A program made the position numbers and the translations under genes. From Caballeronia zhejiangensis (GTDB taxonomy: Bacteria; Pseudomonadota; Gammaproteobacteria; Burkholderiales; Burkholderiaceae): a stretch of DNA of 64,000 nt. The notes under the pieces are model-generated. The model was not told where the DNA came from. It saw only the letters and a list, made by a program, of their open reading frames with translations, and did not search any database. Below, one piece after another: positions 18,315-26,723 of the stretch (position 1 is its first letter; each line of letters opens with the position of its first letter). Location of the stretch: the NCBI RefSeq assembly GCF_000698575.1, contig NZ_JFHD01000001.1, positions 620,001 to 684,000 of the forward strand, written 5' to 3'.

Positions 18315-19702
18315 CGCGTGGCTCCCTGATGGTTGAGCGGCAGATCGTCTGCGTTGGCTTCTTCATCGGGCGAGACTTCTTCCAGCGAGAACTGGTTCGC
18401 ATCCACGCCGAGACTCAGCACGGCGATCACGAGCAGGATCAGAACGCCCGCGACCATGCCGAGCACGCCGAACAGCCCGAGTTGCGCATACAGGATCACG
18501 GCGGCATACGACGTGAGCATCGACGCGATACGTCCGCACACGCCCGCCACGCCGGTGCCGCGCAGGCGCAGCGCGGTCGGGAAGAGCTCGGGCACGTAGC
18601 CGAAGAGACCCAGCGTGACGATGCCGAAGATGCAACTGACGAGCGTGAAGCCGACGATGGCGATCGCCGCGTTGGCCGTCATCTGCGGATAGACGAAGCC
18701 CAGCACGATCGCGATGACGCTATAGAACACGAGACCTTTCGCGCGTCCGAGGCGGTCGGCGGTGAGGTAGCCGAGCACTGCGCCGAACGGTGCGCCGAAC
18801 GACATCAGCGTCGTGAAGCCGAGCGACGTGACAATATCGCGCCCTTCGTGGACGAAGAACGTCGGCAGCCACGCGACGAAGCCGTACACCGCGACGTTCA
18901 CCGCGATCGCCGTCAATGCGGCCGTCAGCGTGCGTCCGATCATGCCGCGGCGAAACAGCGCCGACAGCGGCGCGCGCGGCACTTCGAGATTCTGCGTGCG
19001 CGCACAGTCGGGCAGCGGTCCCTTCTGATGCGCGACTTCCGCTTCGATCGCGCTCACGGTGTCCTCGGCTTCCTGCGTGCGTCCGACCGATTCGAGCCAG
19101 CGCGGCGATTCCGGCATGCGATGACGCAGCGCCCATACGATCACCGCGCCGATGCCCGCGATGCCGAACATCCAGCGCCAGCCGAGATGCGGAATCACCA
19201 CGTAACCGACACTCGTCGCGAGCACGAGACCCGAATTGACGATGAGACCGAGCAGCGAAATCCAGCGTCCGCGATACGCGGGCGGAATGAACTCGCACAA
19301 CGTGCCCGCCGCGACGACCAGCTCCGCGCCCAGCCCGATGCCCATGACGAAGCGCGCGCCGATCAGCCACTGGATATTCGGTGCGAACGCGGCGACGAAG
19401 GACATCAAACCGAAGAGCGCGAGATTGAACTGATACGACGAGCGGCGTCCGAAGCGATCGCCGAGATAGCCGGACAAGCCCGCGCCGATCACCATGCCGA
19501 AAAAGCCCGACGACACGAACAATGCGTTGAGCTGCATCGTCGAGAAACCCGCCTTGAGCATCGCGGCGGATACGCCGCCCGCGAGATAGACGTCGAACGC
19601 GTCGAGGCACGCGCCCGCGCTGATGAGGCCCAGAATCTTCCAGTGAAAACGCGACATCGGCAGCCGGTCCAGCCGGGCGCCCGAGCTAACGTAATGACTC
19701 AC
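18311..19702 (-). CDS. MFS transporter, aromatic acid/sugar-porter type, candidate dicarboxylate importer
   Basis: 463-residue, 12-segment carrier. Motifs: SAGACLDAFDVYLAGGVS in TM1, GYLGDRFGRRSSYQFNLALF, the RGRWISL loop and PESPRWLESVGRTQEAE at the end of the first half, as in AAHS/sugar-porter families. I chose GTG at 19702 because GGAGA stands 6 bases before it; an ATG 111 bases upstream has no ribosome site and adds a non-membrane arginine-rich leader. It replaces the TRAP transporter found in comparable Pseudomonas clusters and probably brings in the pathway substrate. Confidence 0.9.
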   Translation of the reverse strand: MSHYVSSGARLDRLPMSRFHWKILGLISAGACLDAFDVYLAGGVSAAMLKAGFSTMQLNALFVSSGFFGMVIGAGLSGYLGDRFGRRSSYQFNLALFGLMSFVAAFAPNIQWLIGARFVMGIGLGAELVVAAGTLCEFIPPAYRGRWISLLGLIVNSGLVLATSVGYVVIPHLGWRWMFGIAGIGAVIVWALRHRMPESPRWLESVGRTQEAEDTVSAIEAEVAHQKGPLPDCARTQNLEVPRAPLSALFRRGMIGRTLTAALTAIAVNVAVYGFVAWLPTFFVHEGRDIVTSLGFTTLMSFGAPFGAVLGYLTADRLGRAKGLVFYSVIAIVLGFVYPQMTANAAIAIVGFTLVSCIFGIVTLGLFGYVPELFPTALRLRGTGVAGVCGRIASMLTSYAAVILYAQLGLFGVLGMVAGVLILLVIAVLSLGVDANQFSLEEVSPDEEANADDLPLNHQGATR

Positions 19703-19797
19703 AGTTGTCTCCAGTACTGTGACGATGAACCGTCTCGCCGCCGTGCGCCGATGCATCGATGCAATCGAACGGTCTTGTATGCGAAACGGAAACGGGA

Positions 19798-19821
19798 CGC
19801 CGGCGCGCGACAACGCCGGCG
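19798..19821. other. GC-rich hairpin between maoC-like and MFS genes
   Basis: Two copies of the self-complementary octamer CGCCGGCG (19798-19805 and 19814-19821) separated by 8 bases can form a strong stem-loop in the 129-bp gap inside the operon. There is no T-run, so it is more likely an mRNA-stability or processing element, or chance in GC-rich DNA, than a terminator. Confidence 0.3.
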
Positions 19822-19831
19822 ATATGTGCGG

Positions 19832-20335
19832 TCAGTCTTCGGCGGTGCCGTGGCCGCGCTTGGCGATCAGCGCGGTACGGATGAAATCCATGACGGGCTT
19901 GCCGTCCTGATTGAACGCGCGCGTGTGCACCGTGACGATGCCCTGCGTCGGGCGCGATTTCGATTCGCGCACTTCGAGCACTTCCGACTCCGCATAAAGC
20001 GTATCGCCCGCAAAAACAGGGCCCGTCAGGCGAATTTCCTTCCAGCCGAGATTGGCGATGGCCTTGCCGCTCACGTCGTTCACCGACATGCCGAGCACGA
20101 TCGCGACCGTGAGGCCGCTGCTCACGAGAAGCTTGCCGAACTCGCTCTTCGAGGCGTGATGCGCGTCGCAGTGCATCGGATGAAAGTTCATCGTCAGCAG
20201 CGAGAACTGAATGTTGTCCGCGTCTGTGATCGTGCGGCCCGGGCGATGCTCGTATATATCGCCGACTGTGAAATCCTCCAGATAACGGCCGTAACTCGCC
20301 CGATATCGCTGCTTGCCTACTCTGTCCGAATGCAT
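19832..20335 (-). CDS. MaoC-family dehydratase, candidate C5-enoyl-CoA hydratase
   Basis: 167-residue hot-dog-fold hydratase. The (R)-hydratase motif is present: DADNIQFSLLTMNFHPMHCD with the Asp/His dyad, followed by GLTVAIVLGMS and GDTLYAESEVLEVRESKSRP. Mesaconyl-CoA or itaconyl-CoA hydratases belong to this family, and this is the first gene of the operon with CoA-transferase and CitE-like lyase, so hydration of a C5 enoyl-CoA to citramalyl-CoA is proposed. It is shorter than two-domain mesaconyl-CoA hydratases, which leaves the exact substrate open. AGGAGG lies 9 bases before the ATG. Confidence 0.9.
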   Translation of the reverse strand: MHSDRVGKQRYRASYGRYLEDFTVGDIYEHRPGRTITDADNIQFSLLTMNFHPMHCDAHHASKSEFGKLLVSSGLTVAIVLGMSVNDVSGKAIANLGWKEIRLTGPVFAGDTLYAESEVLEVRESKSRPTQGIVTVHTRAFNQDGKPVMDFIRTALIAKRGHGTAED

Positions 20336-20362
20336 TGCGTCATGCCTCCTGTCTTAAACATC

Positions 20363-20380
20363 ACTTTGTACGGACAAAGT
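20363..20380. promoter_or_regulatory. Candidate GntR operator, 18-bp inverted repeat
   Basis: ACTTTGT-ACGG-ACAAAGT is a perfect 7-bp inverted repeat 28 bases upstream of the maoC-like start. It contains the GT...AC symmetry typical of GntR-family operators. As the operon encodes a GntR regulator and no other dyad is seen in this gap, it is the likely binding site, placed where bound repressor would block transcription start. Confidence 0.55.
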
Positions 20381-20434
20381 ATCAGGCGCAGCGCAGCCGA
20401 CGTCAAGCAGGAATGGATTGCGGTAAACCCTCGC

Positions 20435-20836
20435 TTACTTAGCGGGGCTGGCGGGCGGCGGCGGCGGGCACTGCATGTCCGCGCCTTTCGCGCCATCGAG
20501 ATTCTTCAGCGATACGAGCAGCCTGCTTCCCGTGTTCGCCGTGATGATGTGCCCGTAACTGACGGTCGGGATGAACTTGATATCGGGCGCGACGGCGACG
20601 GGCGGAGTCTGCGCGCCATCGACGGTCAGATCGAGTTCGACGGTGATCGAATCGATCGCCACGCCGTAGTTCTGCTTGCGCTCGGCCTGCGTCTTCCGGA
20701 AGTTGCACACGCCATCGAGGACGTTCTGAAGCGCCGTGGGTATGTCCACCGATTTGCCCGGCGGAATCGGCGGCGTGTTGCACGCGGCGAGAAGGATCGG
20801 CAACGCAAGAACCGGCAGCGAGACGAAGGCGCGCAT
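20435..20836 (-). CDS. Hypothetical lipoprotein
   Basis: 133-residue protein with a lipoprotein signal peptide: MRAFVSLPVLALPILLAAC with the acceptor Cys at residue 19. The mature part is small, with a predicted beta-rich segment (SITVELDLTVDG...) and a proline-rich tail CPPPPPASPAK. I do not recognise a family. GGGAGAA precedes the ATG by 5 bases. It stands alone between the maoC operon promoter and the divergent binding-protein gene at 21030. Confidence 0.75.
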   Translation of the reverse strand: MRAFVSLPVLALPILLAACNTPPIPPGKSVDIPTALQNVLDGVCNFRKTQAERKQNYGVAIDSITVELDLTVDGAQTPPVAVAPDIKFIPTVSYGHIITANTGSRLLVSLKNLDGAKGADMQCPPPPPASPAK

Positions 20837-21029
20837 CGAATTCTCCCAGCCCCTGGCGGGGCAACAGTATCCGGTAAATGACCGCTTGAACTGAATCCGT
20901 TTTCGTCTACAACCTTATTGTCACGTGTCTCTTCGAACGGGTAGAAACAAGCAATATCACACGCTCGCCTTTCGAGCATGAACTGCGTGGCAATACGCCG
21001 TGAACGGAAGTCTTCAACAAGAGAAGACG

Positions 21030-22067
21030 ATGGCAAACGCATCGGGGAGATTCATCGCGATCGTCGGCGCCGTGCTGCTCGCGCTGCTGACATCGGGCGC
21101 GCCCGTCCTCGCGGCGGGATCGGACACGCTCGCGCAAGTCAAGGCGCGCGGCGTTCTGCGATGCGGCGTCAGCGACGGCATCGCGGGCTTTTCACAGCAG
21201 GATGCGTCCGGACACTGGTCGGGCATCGACGCGGACTTCTGCCGCGCGGTGGCCGCCGCGACGCTCGGCGACGCGAACAAGGTCGCCTTCGTTCCACTCA
21301 GGACGTCCGCGCGTTTTCCGGCGCTCAGGACGGGCCGCGTCGATCTGCTCGCGCGCAACACGACCTGGACGCTGCTGCGCGAAGGCACGCTCGCCGTGCA
21401 GTTCGCGGGCGTGCTGTTCTATGACGCTCAGGCGTTCATGGTGCCGGCGAAGAGCGGCATTCGCACGCTCGCGTCGCTCAGGGGCGCCACGGTCTGCGTG
21501 CAACGCGAGACCACGAGCGAAAGCAATCTCGCCGGCTATTCGAATGCGAACGCGCTCGACCTGAAGCCGCTCGTGCTCGGCTCGGTGACGGAACTGGAGC
21601 ACGCGTTCGTCTCCGGCCGATGCGGCGCCGTGACCGCCGATACCTCCCTGCTCGCCACGCTGCGCAGCCGCGCGCCGGGCGGCCCGTCGTCCATGACGAT
21701 CCTGACCGAGCGAATCTCGAAGCAGCCGCACGCGCCCGCCGTGCGCGGCGACGATCACCGCTGGCTCGTCATCGTCCGCTGGGTGCTCTTCACGCTCATC
21801 ACCGCCGAAGAAGTCGGCGTGACGCGGAGCAACGAAGCGGAGCGCGTCCGCGATCCGATCGTGGCCCGCGCGCTCGTGCCGGATGCGAGCGTCACCGCGA
21901 CGCTCGGCATCGACCCCGGCTGGACGATTCGTGCGCTGAAAAGCGCCGGCAATTACGGAGAAATGTTCGACCGCAATCTCGGCACCGGAAGTCCGCTCAA
22001 ACTCGAACGCGGACTGAACGAACTCTACCGACGCGGCGGCCTGATGTACGCGCCGCCGATGCAATAG
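21030..22067 (+). CDS. Amino-acid-type periplasmic binding protein (AapJ/SBP_bac_3 family)
   Basis: 345-residue periplasmic ligand-binding protein. Residues 1-28 are a signal peptide ending APVLAAG. The mature part follows AapJ: VKARGVLRCGVSDGIAGFS, DFCRAVAAATLGD, GRVDLLARNTTWTLLRE, GATVCVQRETTSESNLA, and the C-terminal GNYGEMFDRNLGTGSPLKLERGLN. General L-amino acid binding proteins normally precede three ABC genes; here none is present and the next gene, 18 bases on, is a secondary carrier. ATG 21030 chosen over a GTG at 21000. Confidence 0.9.
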   Translation: MANASGRFIAIVGAVLLALLTSGAPVLAAGSDTLAQVKARGVLRCGVSDGIAGFSQQDASGHWSGIDADFCRAVAAATLGDANKVAFVPLRTSARFPALRTGRVDLLARNTTWTLLREGTLAVQFAGVLFYDAQAFMVPAKSGIRTLASLRGATVCVQRETTSESNLAGYSNANALDLKPLVLGSVTELEHAFVSGRCGAVTADTSLLATLRSRAPGGPSSMTILTERISKQPHAPAVRGDDHRWLVIVRWVLFTLITAEEVGVTRSNEAERVRDPIVARALVPDASVTATLGIDPGWTIRALKSAGNYGEMFDRNLGTGSPLKLERGLNELYRRGGLMYAPPMQ

Positions 22068-22085
22068 CGCCCGCGCGAGCCCATC

Positions 22086-23426
22086 ATGAGCGATTGGCAA
22101 ATCTATCTCGTAGTCGGCGTGTTCTCGGCGGTGATCCTCGTGATCGCCTTCGATCTGATCGACATGGCCGTCGCCGCGCTCGTCGGTGCAAGCGTGCTGA
22201 TCGCGCTCGGCATCATCGACGAGCAGGATCTGATCGCGACCGCGCGCACCGCGGCAGGACCGATCAGCCTGCTGTTCGGCGGCATGATCGTCGCGCGGAT
22301 TCTTTCGACGACGGGTCTCTTCGATCTCGTCGGCGAATACTATCTGCGCGCGACGGCGGGCAGCGGCAAGCGCTTCCTGCTTCTCTTGATCGTGATCGTC
22401 GCGCCGCTATGCGCCTTGCTTCCCAACGCGACGACGGTGATCCTGCTCGCGCCGATCATCGTTCGCGTCGCGCGCGCGCTCGAACTCGATATCGTGCCGC
22501 CGCTGATCCTCACCGCCCTGCTCAGCAACGCCGCCGGCCTGCTGACGCTCGTCGGCGATCCGGCGACGTTTCTCGTCGGCAGTTCGATCGGCATGAGCTT
22601 CGGCGAGTATCTGCGGCGCGCGAGCCTCGGTGGTCTGCTCGCGATCATCGTCGTGATTCCGCTCTTGCCGATCCTCATGCGCGGCATCTGGCGCAGCGTC
22701 ACGCCGCTACCGCCGCGCAGCCCGGGAACGAAGCTCAAGCGGCCCGTGTACGCGGCGCTCGCCGTCGTCGTGCTCGCGCTGATGATGGTCCTCTTCGTGC
22801 TCGGCGAAGAGTTGCCGACGCGCATCGTGCCACCCGTCGTCGCCGTGATCGCGAGTGCGCTCGCGCTGCTCGTCGCGTATGCGTTCAGGGTCGAGCCGAC
22901 CGATCGCGTGCTGCGCGACGTCGACTGGAAGACGCTGCTGTTCCTCACCTGCATTTTCTGTCTCGTGCAGGGCATGGCCAAGACGGGACTGCTGCAAGTC
23001 ATGTCGCTCAAGCTGTATGAAGTGTTCGGCACGCGACTCGCGCTCGTCGCGCTCGCGATGATCGGCGGCATCGGCCTGCTCTCTTCCGTGCTCGCGAACG
23101 TGCCGGTCGCGGCTGCGTCGATCGTGATGGTCAAGGGCTATCTCGTCACGGCGGAATTCGTGCCGGAGGCCGCGCTCTCCGACCAGTTCACGCAGTGGCC
23201 CGACGCGGTGATTCCGGTCTTCATCGGCATGATGTACGGCGCGACGCTCGGCGGCAACGCGACGCTCGTCGGCTCGGCGGCGAACATCGTGGCAGCGGGA
23301 ATCTGCGCGCAGGAAGGCGCGCCGGTCAGCTTCGGGCGCTTTCTGCGCTATGGATTGCCGTTCACCTTATGTCAGCTTGCGATCACGGCGGTGTATGTGA
23401 TCGTGCTCGGGCATGTTCTTCGCTGA
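22086..23426 (+). CDS. Ion-transporter-superfamily carrier (ArsB/NhaD/CitM-like anion permease)
   Basis: 446-residue integral membrane protein with about 11-12 hydrophobic segments in two inverted halves. Signs: PNATTVILLAPIIVRVARAL with hairpin NAAGLLTLVGDPATFLVG in the first half, and SSVLANVPVAAASIVMVKG with TLGGNATLVGSAANIVAAG in the second; the paired GGN/GDP hairpins are typical of the IT superfamily. It is in tight operon with a periplasmic amino-acid-type binding protein, an unexpected partner. The substrate is unknown; an organic anion or amino acid is plausible. Confidence 0.88.
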   Translation: MSDWQIYLVVGVFSAVILVIAFDLIDMAVAALVGASVLIALGIIDEQDLIATARTAAGPISLLFGGMIVARILSTTGLFDLVGEYYLRATAGSGKRFLLLLIVIVAPLCALLPNATTVILLAPIIVRVARALELDIVPPLILTALLSNAAGLLTLVGDPATFLVGSSIGMSFGEYLRRASLGGLLAIIVVIPLLPILMRGIWRSVTPLPPRSPGTKLKRPVYAALAVVVLALMMVLFVLGEELPTRIVPPVVAVIASALALLVAYAFRVEPTDRVLRDVDWKTLLFLTCIFCLVQGMAKTGLLQVMSLKLYEVFGTRLALVALAMIGGIGLLSSVLANVPVAAASIVMVKGYLVTAEFVPEAALSDQFTQWPDAVIPVFIGMMYGATLGGNATLVGSAANIVAAGICAQEGAPVSFGRFLRYGLPFTLCQLAITAVYVIVLGHVLR

Positions 23427-23642
23427 TCTTCGTAAGCGTCTGCATAAAGAATCGTTCGCTGCCCCATTCAGGAAATGGATACCCTGCATTCGAACATTTA
23501 ATTTGTCGATAGCGCGCATCTCCGATATTTTGTATGTGTTCTGCCGGGTAAATTCGTCGCGCCTGTCATTCGCGTCCGGGAAAGCCGGACGACCAAGGCG
23601 TCGAAATCACGACGACGGCGTGAACCTAACGGAGACTTTCGT

Positions 23643-24479
23643 ATGTCAAGCAACACGTACTACGCGCCGCACGGCGGTCATCCATCGCAGACCGAGCTGC
23701 TCACCGATCGCGCGATGTTCACTGAAGCGTATGCCGTCATTCCCAAAGGCGTGATGCGCGATATCGTCACGAGTCATCTGCCGTTCTGGGACAAGACGCG
23801 TCTCTGGGTGCTCGCGCGTCCGCTTACCGGATTCGCCGAGACGTTCTCGCAATACATCATGGAAGTGGCGCCGGGCGGCGGCAGCGAAAAGCCCGAACAG
23901 GACCCGAATGCCGAAGGCGTGCTGTTCGTCGTCGAAGGCGAGATCGAACTGACTTTGCAAGGCACCTTGCATGTTCTGAAGACAGGCGGGTATGCGTTCA
24001 TTCCGCCCGGCACGAACTGGCAGTTGCGCAATCGTCATAAGGATGCGGCGCGTTTTCACTGGGTTCGCAAGCACTATGAAGCCGTCGATGGCGTGCCGCT
24101 TCCCGAAGCGTTCGTCACGAACGAGCAGGACATCGAGCCGATTCCGATGCCGGGCACCGAAGGCCGCTGGGTGACGACGCGTTTCGTCGATACCAGCGAC
24201 ATGCGTCACGACATGCACGTCAACATCGTTACGTTCCAGCCGGGCGGCGTGATTCCGTTCGCAGAAACGCACGTGATGGAGCACGGCCTGTATGTGCTCG
24301 AAGGCAAGGCGGTGTATCGGCTGAATCAGGACTGGGTCGAAGTCGAAGCCGGCGACTTCATGTGGCTGCGCGCATTCTGTCCGCAAGCCTGTTATGCGGG
24401 CGGACCGAGCCGCTTCCGCTATCTGCTGTACAAGGACGTGAACCGCCATATGAAGCTGACGCTCAACGCACCGCGTTGA
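23643..24479 (+). CDS. allE: (S)-ureidoglycine aminohydrolase
   Basis: 278-residue bicupin of the AllE/YlbA family, which converts (S)-ureidoglycine to (S)-ureidoglycolate and ammonia in allantoin breakdown. First cupin: EGVLFVVEGEIELTLQGTLHV and AFIPPGTNWQLRNR; second cupin with the metal-binding set QPGGVIPFAETHVMEHGLYVLEGKAVY. Length matches the family. GGAGA lies 7 bases before the ATG. No allantoinase or allantoate hydrolase is adjacent, so the rest of the pathway must lie elsewhere. Confidence 0.9.
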   Translation: MSSNTYYAPHGGHPSQTELLTDRAMFTEAYAVIPKGVMRDIVTSHLPFWDKTRLWVLARPLTGFAETFSQYIMEVAPGGGSEKPEQDPNAEGVLFVVEGEIELTLQGTLHVLKTGGYAFIPPGTNWQLRNRHKDAARFHWVRKHYEAVDGVPLPEAFVTNEQDIEPIPMPGTEGRWVTTRFVDTSDMRHDMHVNIVTFQPGGVIPFAETHVMEHGLYVLEGKAVYRLNQDWVEVEAGDFMWLRAFCPQACYAGGPSRFRYLLYKDVNRHMKLTLNAPR

Positions 24480-24482
24480 GCG

Positions 24483-25682
24483 TCATGCGCGAGGCGGCGT
24501 CAGCACGCCGTCGCGCGCGACGATACGTCCGTTCGCAACGACGAGCTTGCGCACGGGCCGCGTCACGACCGCATGGGCGACGGTCTCGGCATCGACGAGC
24601 ACGAGATCCGCGCGCGCGCCCACGCGCAGGCCGTAGTCCGCGAAACCGCAGCCGCGCGCTGCCGCATCGCTCACGCAATCGAACGCGATCGTGAGATCGT
24701 CGTCGCGCCGCAAGTCGTAGCGCATGCCGATCAGCATCGCGCGTTCGAGCATGTCGGGCACGCCGTACGGCGTCCATGTATCGCGGATGCCGTCGTTGCC
24801 GCCGAACATCGTGATGCCCTTCTCGCGGCATAGCTTGAGCGGCGGCACCGTGCACGAAGGCGGCGCGCTCGTCAGCAGCGCCACGCGCAAATCAGCGATG
24901 CGATCGAGCAGCACATCGCGCTCGCGCTCCGGCAGCGCGCCAAGACAAAAGCCGTGACTGACGACGACCTGTCCCTGCATGCCCGACGCTTGCACGCGAT
25001 CCAGCAGCAGTTTCAGCGTGAACGCGCCGATCTCGCCCGGTTCGTGCAGATGGATGTCGATCGGCTTGCGATAGCGTTGCGCGAGCGCCAAGGTCGCGTT
25101 CAACGATGCGACCGGATCGCCGTCGATCAACGCGGGATCGAGCGCGCCGAGCACATCGGCGCCTTCTGCGAGCGCTTCGCCGAGCAGCTCGACGGTGCCC
25201 GGACGAATCAGCATGCCCGACTGCGGAAACGCGACGATCTGCATGTCGAGCGTATCGCGCATCGTCTGCCGTGTTGCGAGTACGCCTTCGAGATGGCGCA
25301 GGCGTGCGTCGGTGTCGATATCGACGTGCGTGCGCAGACGCGTCGTGCCCGCAGCCACGAATGCACGCGACAGCGCGAGCGATTGCGCGGCCGCATCGTG
25401 TCCCGATGTCCTGCGCCATTCGCGTTCGTTGCCGATGCGATCGGTGAGCAGCGGGCCGACTTCGTTGCGATACCACGGACGCCCCCAGTTGCTCTTATCG
25501 ACATGCGTATGACCTTCGACGAAGCCCGGCAGCAGCAACGCGCCGCCGCCGTCTTCGATCTGCGCATCGCGTGGGGCGGCGGCATCTGCGCCGAGCGCGT
25601 CGATACGACCATCGACGATGGATACGGAAACCTGTTGGCCATCGGCCAGGCGGACATTGCAGAGATAGAGAGAACGAGTCAT
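24483..25682 (-). CDS. Cytosine deaminase-like amidohydrolase
   Basis: 399-residue metal-dependent hydrolase of the amidohydrolase superfamily. Metal ligands are visible: GHTHVDKSNWGRPW (HxH), DIHLHEPGE, VVSHGFCLG and an Asp in GNDGIRDTW, matching CodA-type enzymes. The C-terminus carries the usual VGARADLVLVDAETVAHAVV strand. It likely deaminates or hydrolyses an N-heterocycle. I chose ATG 25682; a GTG at 25709 is open and has weak AGGG upstream. Divergent LysR gene at 25796 probably regulates it; converges on allE with 3 bases between stops. Confidence 0.88.
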   Translation of the reverse strand: MTRSLYLCNVRLADGQQVSVSIVDGRIDALGADAAAPRDAQIEDGGGALLLPGFVEGHTHVDKSNWGRPWYRNEVGPLLTDRIGNEREWRRTSGHDAAAQSLALSRAFVAAGTTRLRTHVDIDTDARLRHLEGVLATRQTMRDTLDMQIVAFPQSGMLIRPGTVELLGEALAEGADVLGALDPALIDGDPVASLNATLALAQRYRKPIDIHLHEPGEIGAFTLKLLLDRVQASGMQGQVVVSHGFCLGALPERERDVLLDRIADLRVALLTSAPPSCTVPPLKLCREKGITMFGGNDGIRDTWTPYGVPDMLERAMLIGMRYDLRRDDDLTIAFDCVSDAAARGCGFADYGLRVGARADLVLVDAETVAHAVVTRPVRKLVVANGRIVARDGVLTPPRA

Positions 25683-25724
25683 GTCGGCGATATCGGTAAG
25701 CGGACGCACTGCCCTACCGGAACA

Positions 25725-25761
25725 CTATCACGCGATTGCCAGCGCCCTTCGCGCGTGATAG
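25725..25761. promoter_or_regulatory. Candidate operator: 10-bp inverted repeat in a divergent promoter
   Basis: CTATCACGCG and its exact complement CGCGTGATAG lie 17 bases apart between the amidohydrolase (start 25682) and the LysR gene (start 25796). A perfect dyad with 27-bp centre spacing, about two and a half turns, suits a LysR-type tetramer or an unlinked regulator. Confidence 0.5.
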
Positions 25762-25795
25762 AAGTCGATGTCCCATTCGAAGATCCATCGGGTCG

Positions 25796-26677
25796 ATGAA
25801 ACACCTTCCCAACGCACGCACGCCGCTGTTCGACCTCGACTTGTTGAAGGCCATCGTCATGGTGGCCGATTGCGGCACCTTCACCGCCGCATCCGCGCGG
25901 CTTCATTCGACGCAATCGACGATCAGCCAGAAGGTGCGCCGGCTCGAGGACATGGCGGGGCACAAGCTGCTCGAACGCGGCAGCGGCGATGTTCGCCCGA
26001 CCGACGCCGGTGAAACCCTGCTCGCCTACGCGCGCCGCATGCTCGCGCTCAACGACGAAATGATCGAGGCGCTATCGGGCGCGAACGTCGGCGTGACGGT
26101 CCGGCTCGGCGTGCCGGAAGACTTCGTCGGCGGACCGACGACGCACATGCTCGCGGCCTTCAATCGCAAGCATCCGCAAGTGAAGCTCGAAGTGACGAGC
26201 GGACTGGTCCGCGATCTGAGCAACAGCTACGATCGCGGCGATCTCGATCTCGTCCTCGTGAAGCAGCGGCGCAATAGCCGCGAAGCCGTCGCGACATGGC
26301 CCGAGCAATTGCGATGGATCGACAGCGCGACGAATCCGTCGATTCAACTCGATCCGATTCCGCTCGTCGCGTTTCCGCCGCGCGGGCTGTATCGCGACGA
26401 CATGACCCATGCGATCGAAAGCATCGGCCGACGCTGGCGGCTCGCGTTCATCTGTTCGAGTCTGAGCGGCATCCAGGCGGCCGTCGCCGATGGTCTGGGC
26501 ATCAGCCTGCTTCCGGCGCGCGCCGTATCGCCGGATCACGTCGTGCTGACAGCGAAAAGCGGCTTGCCCGCCATCGAGACAATGGATATCGCGCTGCTGC
26601 ATCACCCGACTGCCGATGCCGTTGTGAAGGAACTCGCGCGGGCCTTGTCGCGCATGTTCGGGCCGCAGCGTCGTTGA
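25796..26677 (+). CDS. LysR-family transcriptional regulator
   Basis: 293-residue regulator. HTH in residues ~10-65: FDLDLLKAIVMVADCGTFT, ASARLHSTQSTISQKVRRLE, then GHKLLERG. The effector domain includes VRLGVPEDFVGG and LVLVKQRRNSRE. It resembles the HTH-LysR group near IciA/YofA-type activators. ATG 25796 starts the family-typical N-terminus. It is divergently transcribed from the amidohydrolase and probably regulates it via the dyad at 25725-25761. Confidence 0.92.
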   Translation: MKHLPNARTPLFDLDLLKAIVMVADCGTFTAASARLHSTQSTISQKVRRLEDMAGHKLLERGSGDVRPTDAGETLLAYARRMLALNDEMIEALSGANVGVTVRLGVPEDFVGGPTTHMLAAFNRKHPQVKLEVTSGLVRDLSNSYDRGDLDLVLVKQRRNSREAVATWPEQLRWIDSATNPSIQLDPIPLVAFPPRGLYRDDMTHAIESIGRRWRLAFICSSLSGIQAAVADGLGISLLPARAVSPDHVVLTAKSGLPAIETMDIALLHHPTADAVVKELARALSRMFGPQRR

Positions 26678-26723
26678 GCGCGTTGTTCAAGGGACGGGCG
26701 CGAAAGGACAGTTAGTTGCATGG

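Noticed and set aside
15750-18329. Long open frame on the plus strand opposite the acyl-CoA dehydrogenase and PrpD genes
   Set aside because: It is antisense to two clearly homologous genes, has arginine/histidine-rich low-complexity composition and no family match; it is an effect of high GC at codon position 3.
18068-20881. Over 900-codon plus-strand open frame opposite PrpD, MFS, MaoC and the lipoprotein
   Set aside because: Spans several real genes and promoter regions in antisense, with very biased composition.
23574-23590. GTCCGG-N5-CCGGAC dyad upstream of allE
   Set aside because: Only 6-bp GC arms in GC-rich DNA and no linked regulator next to it; could be chance.
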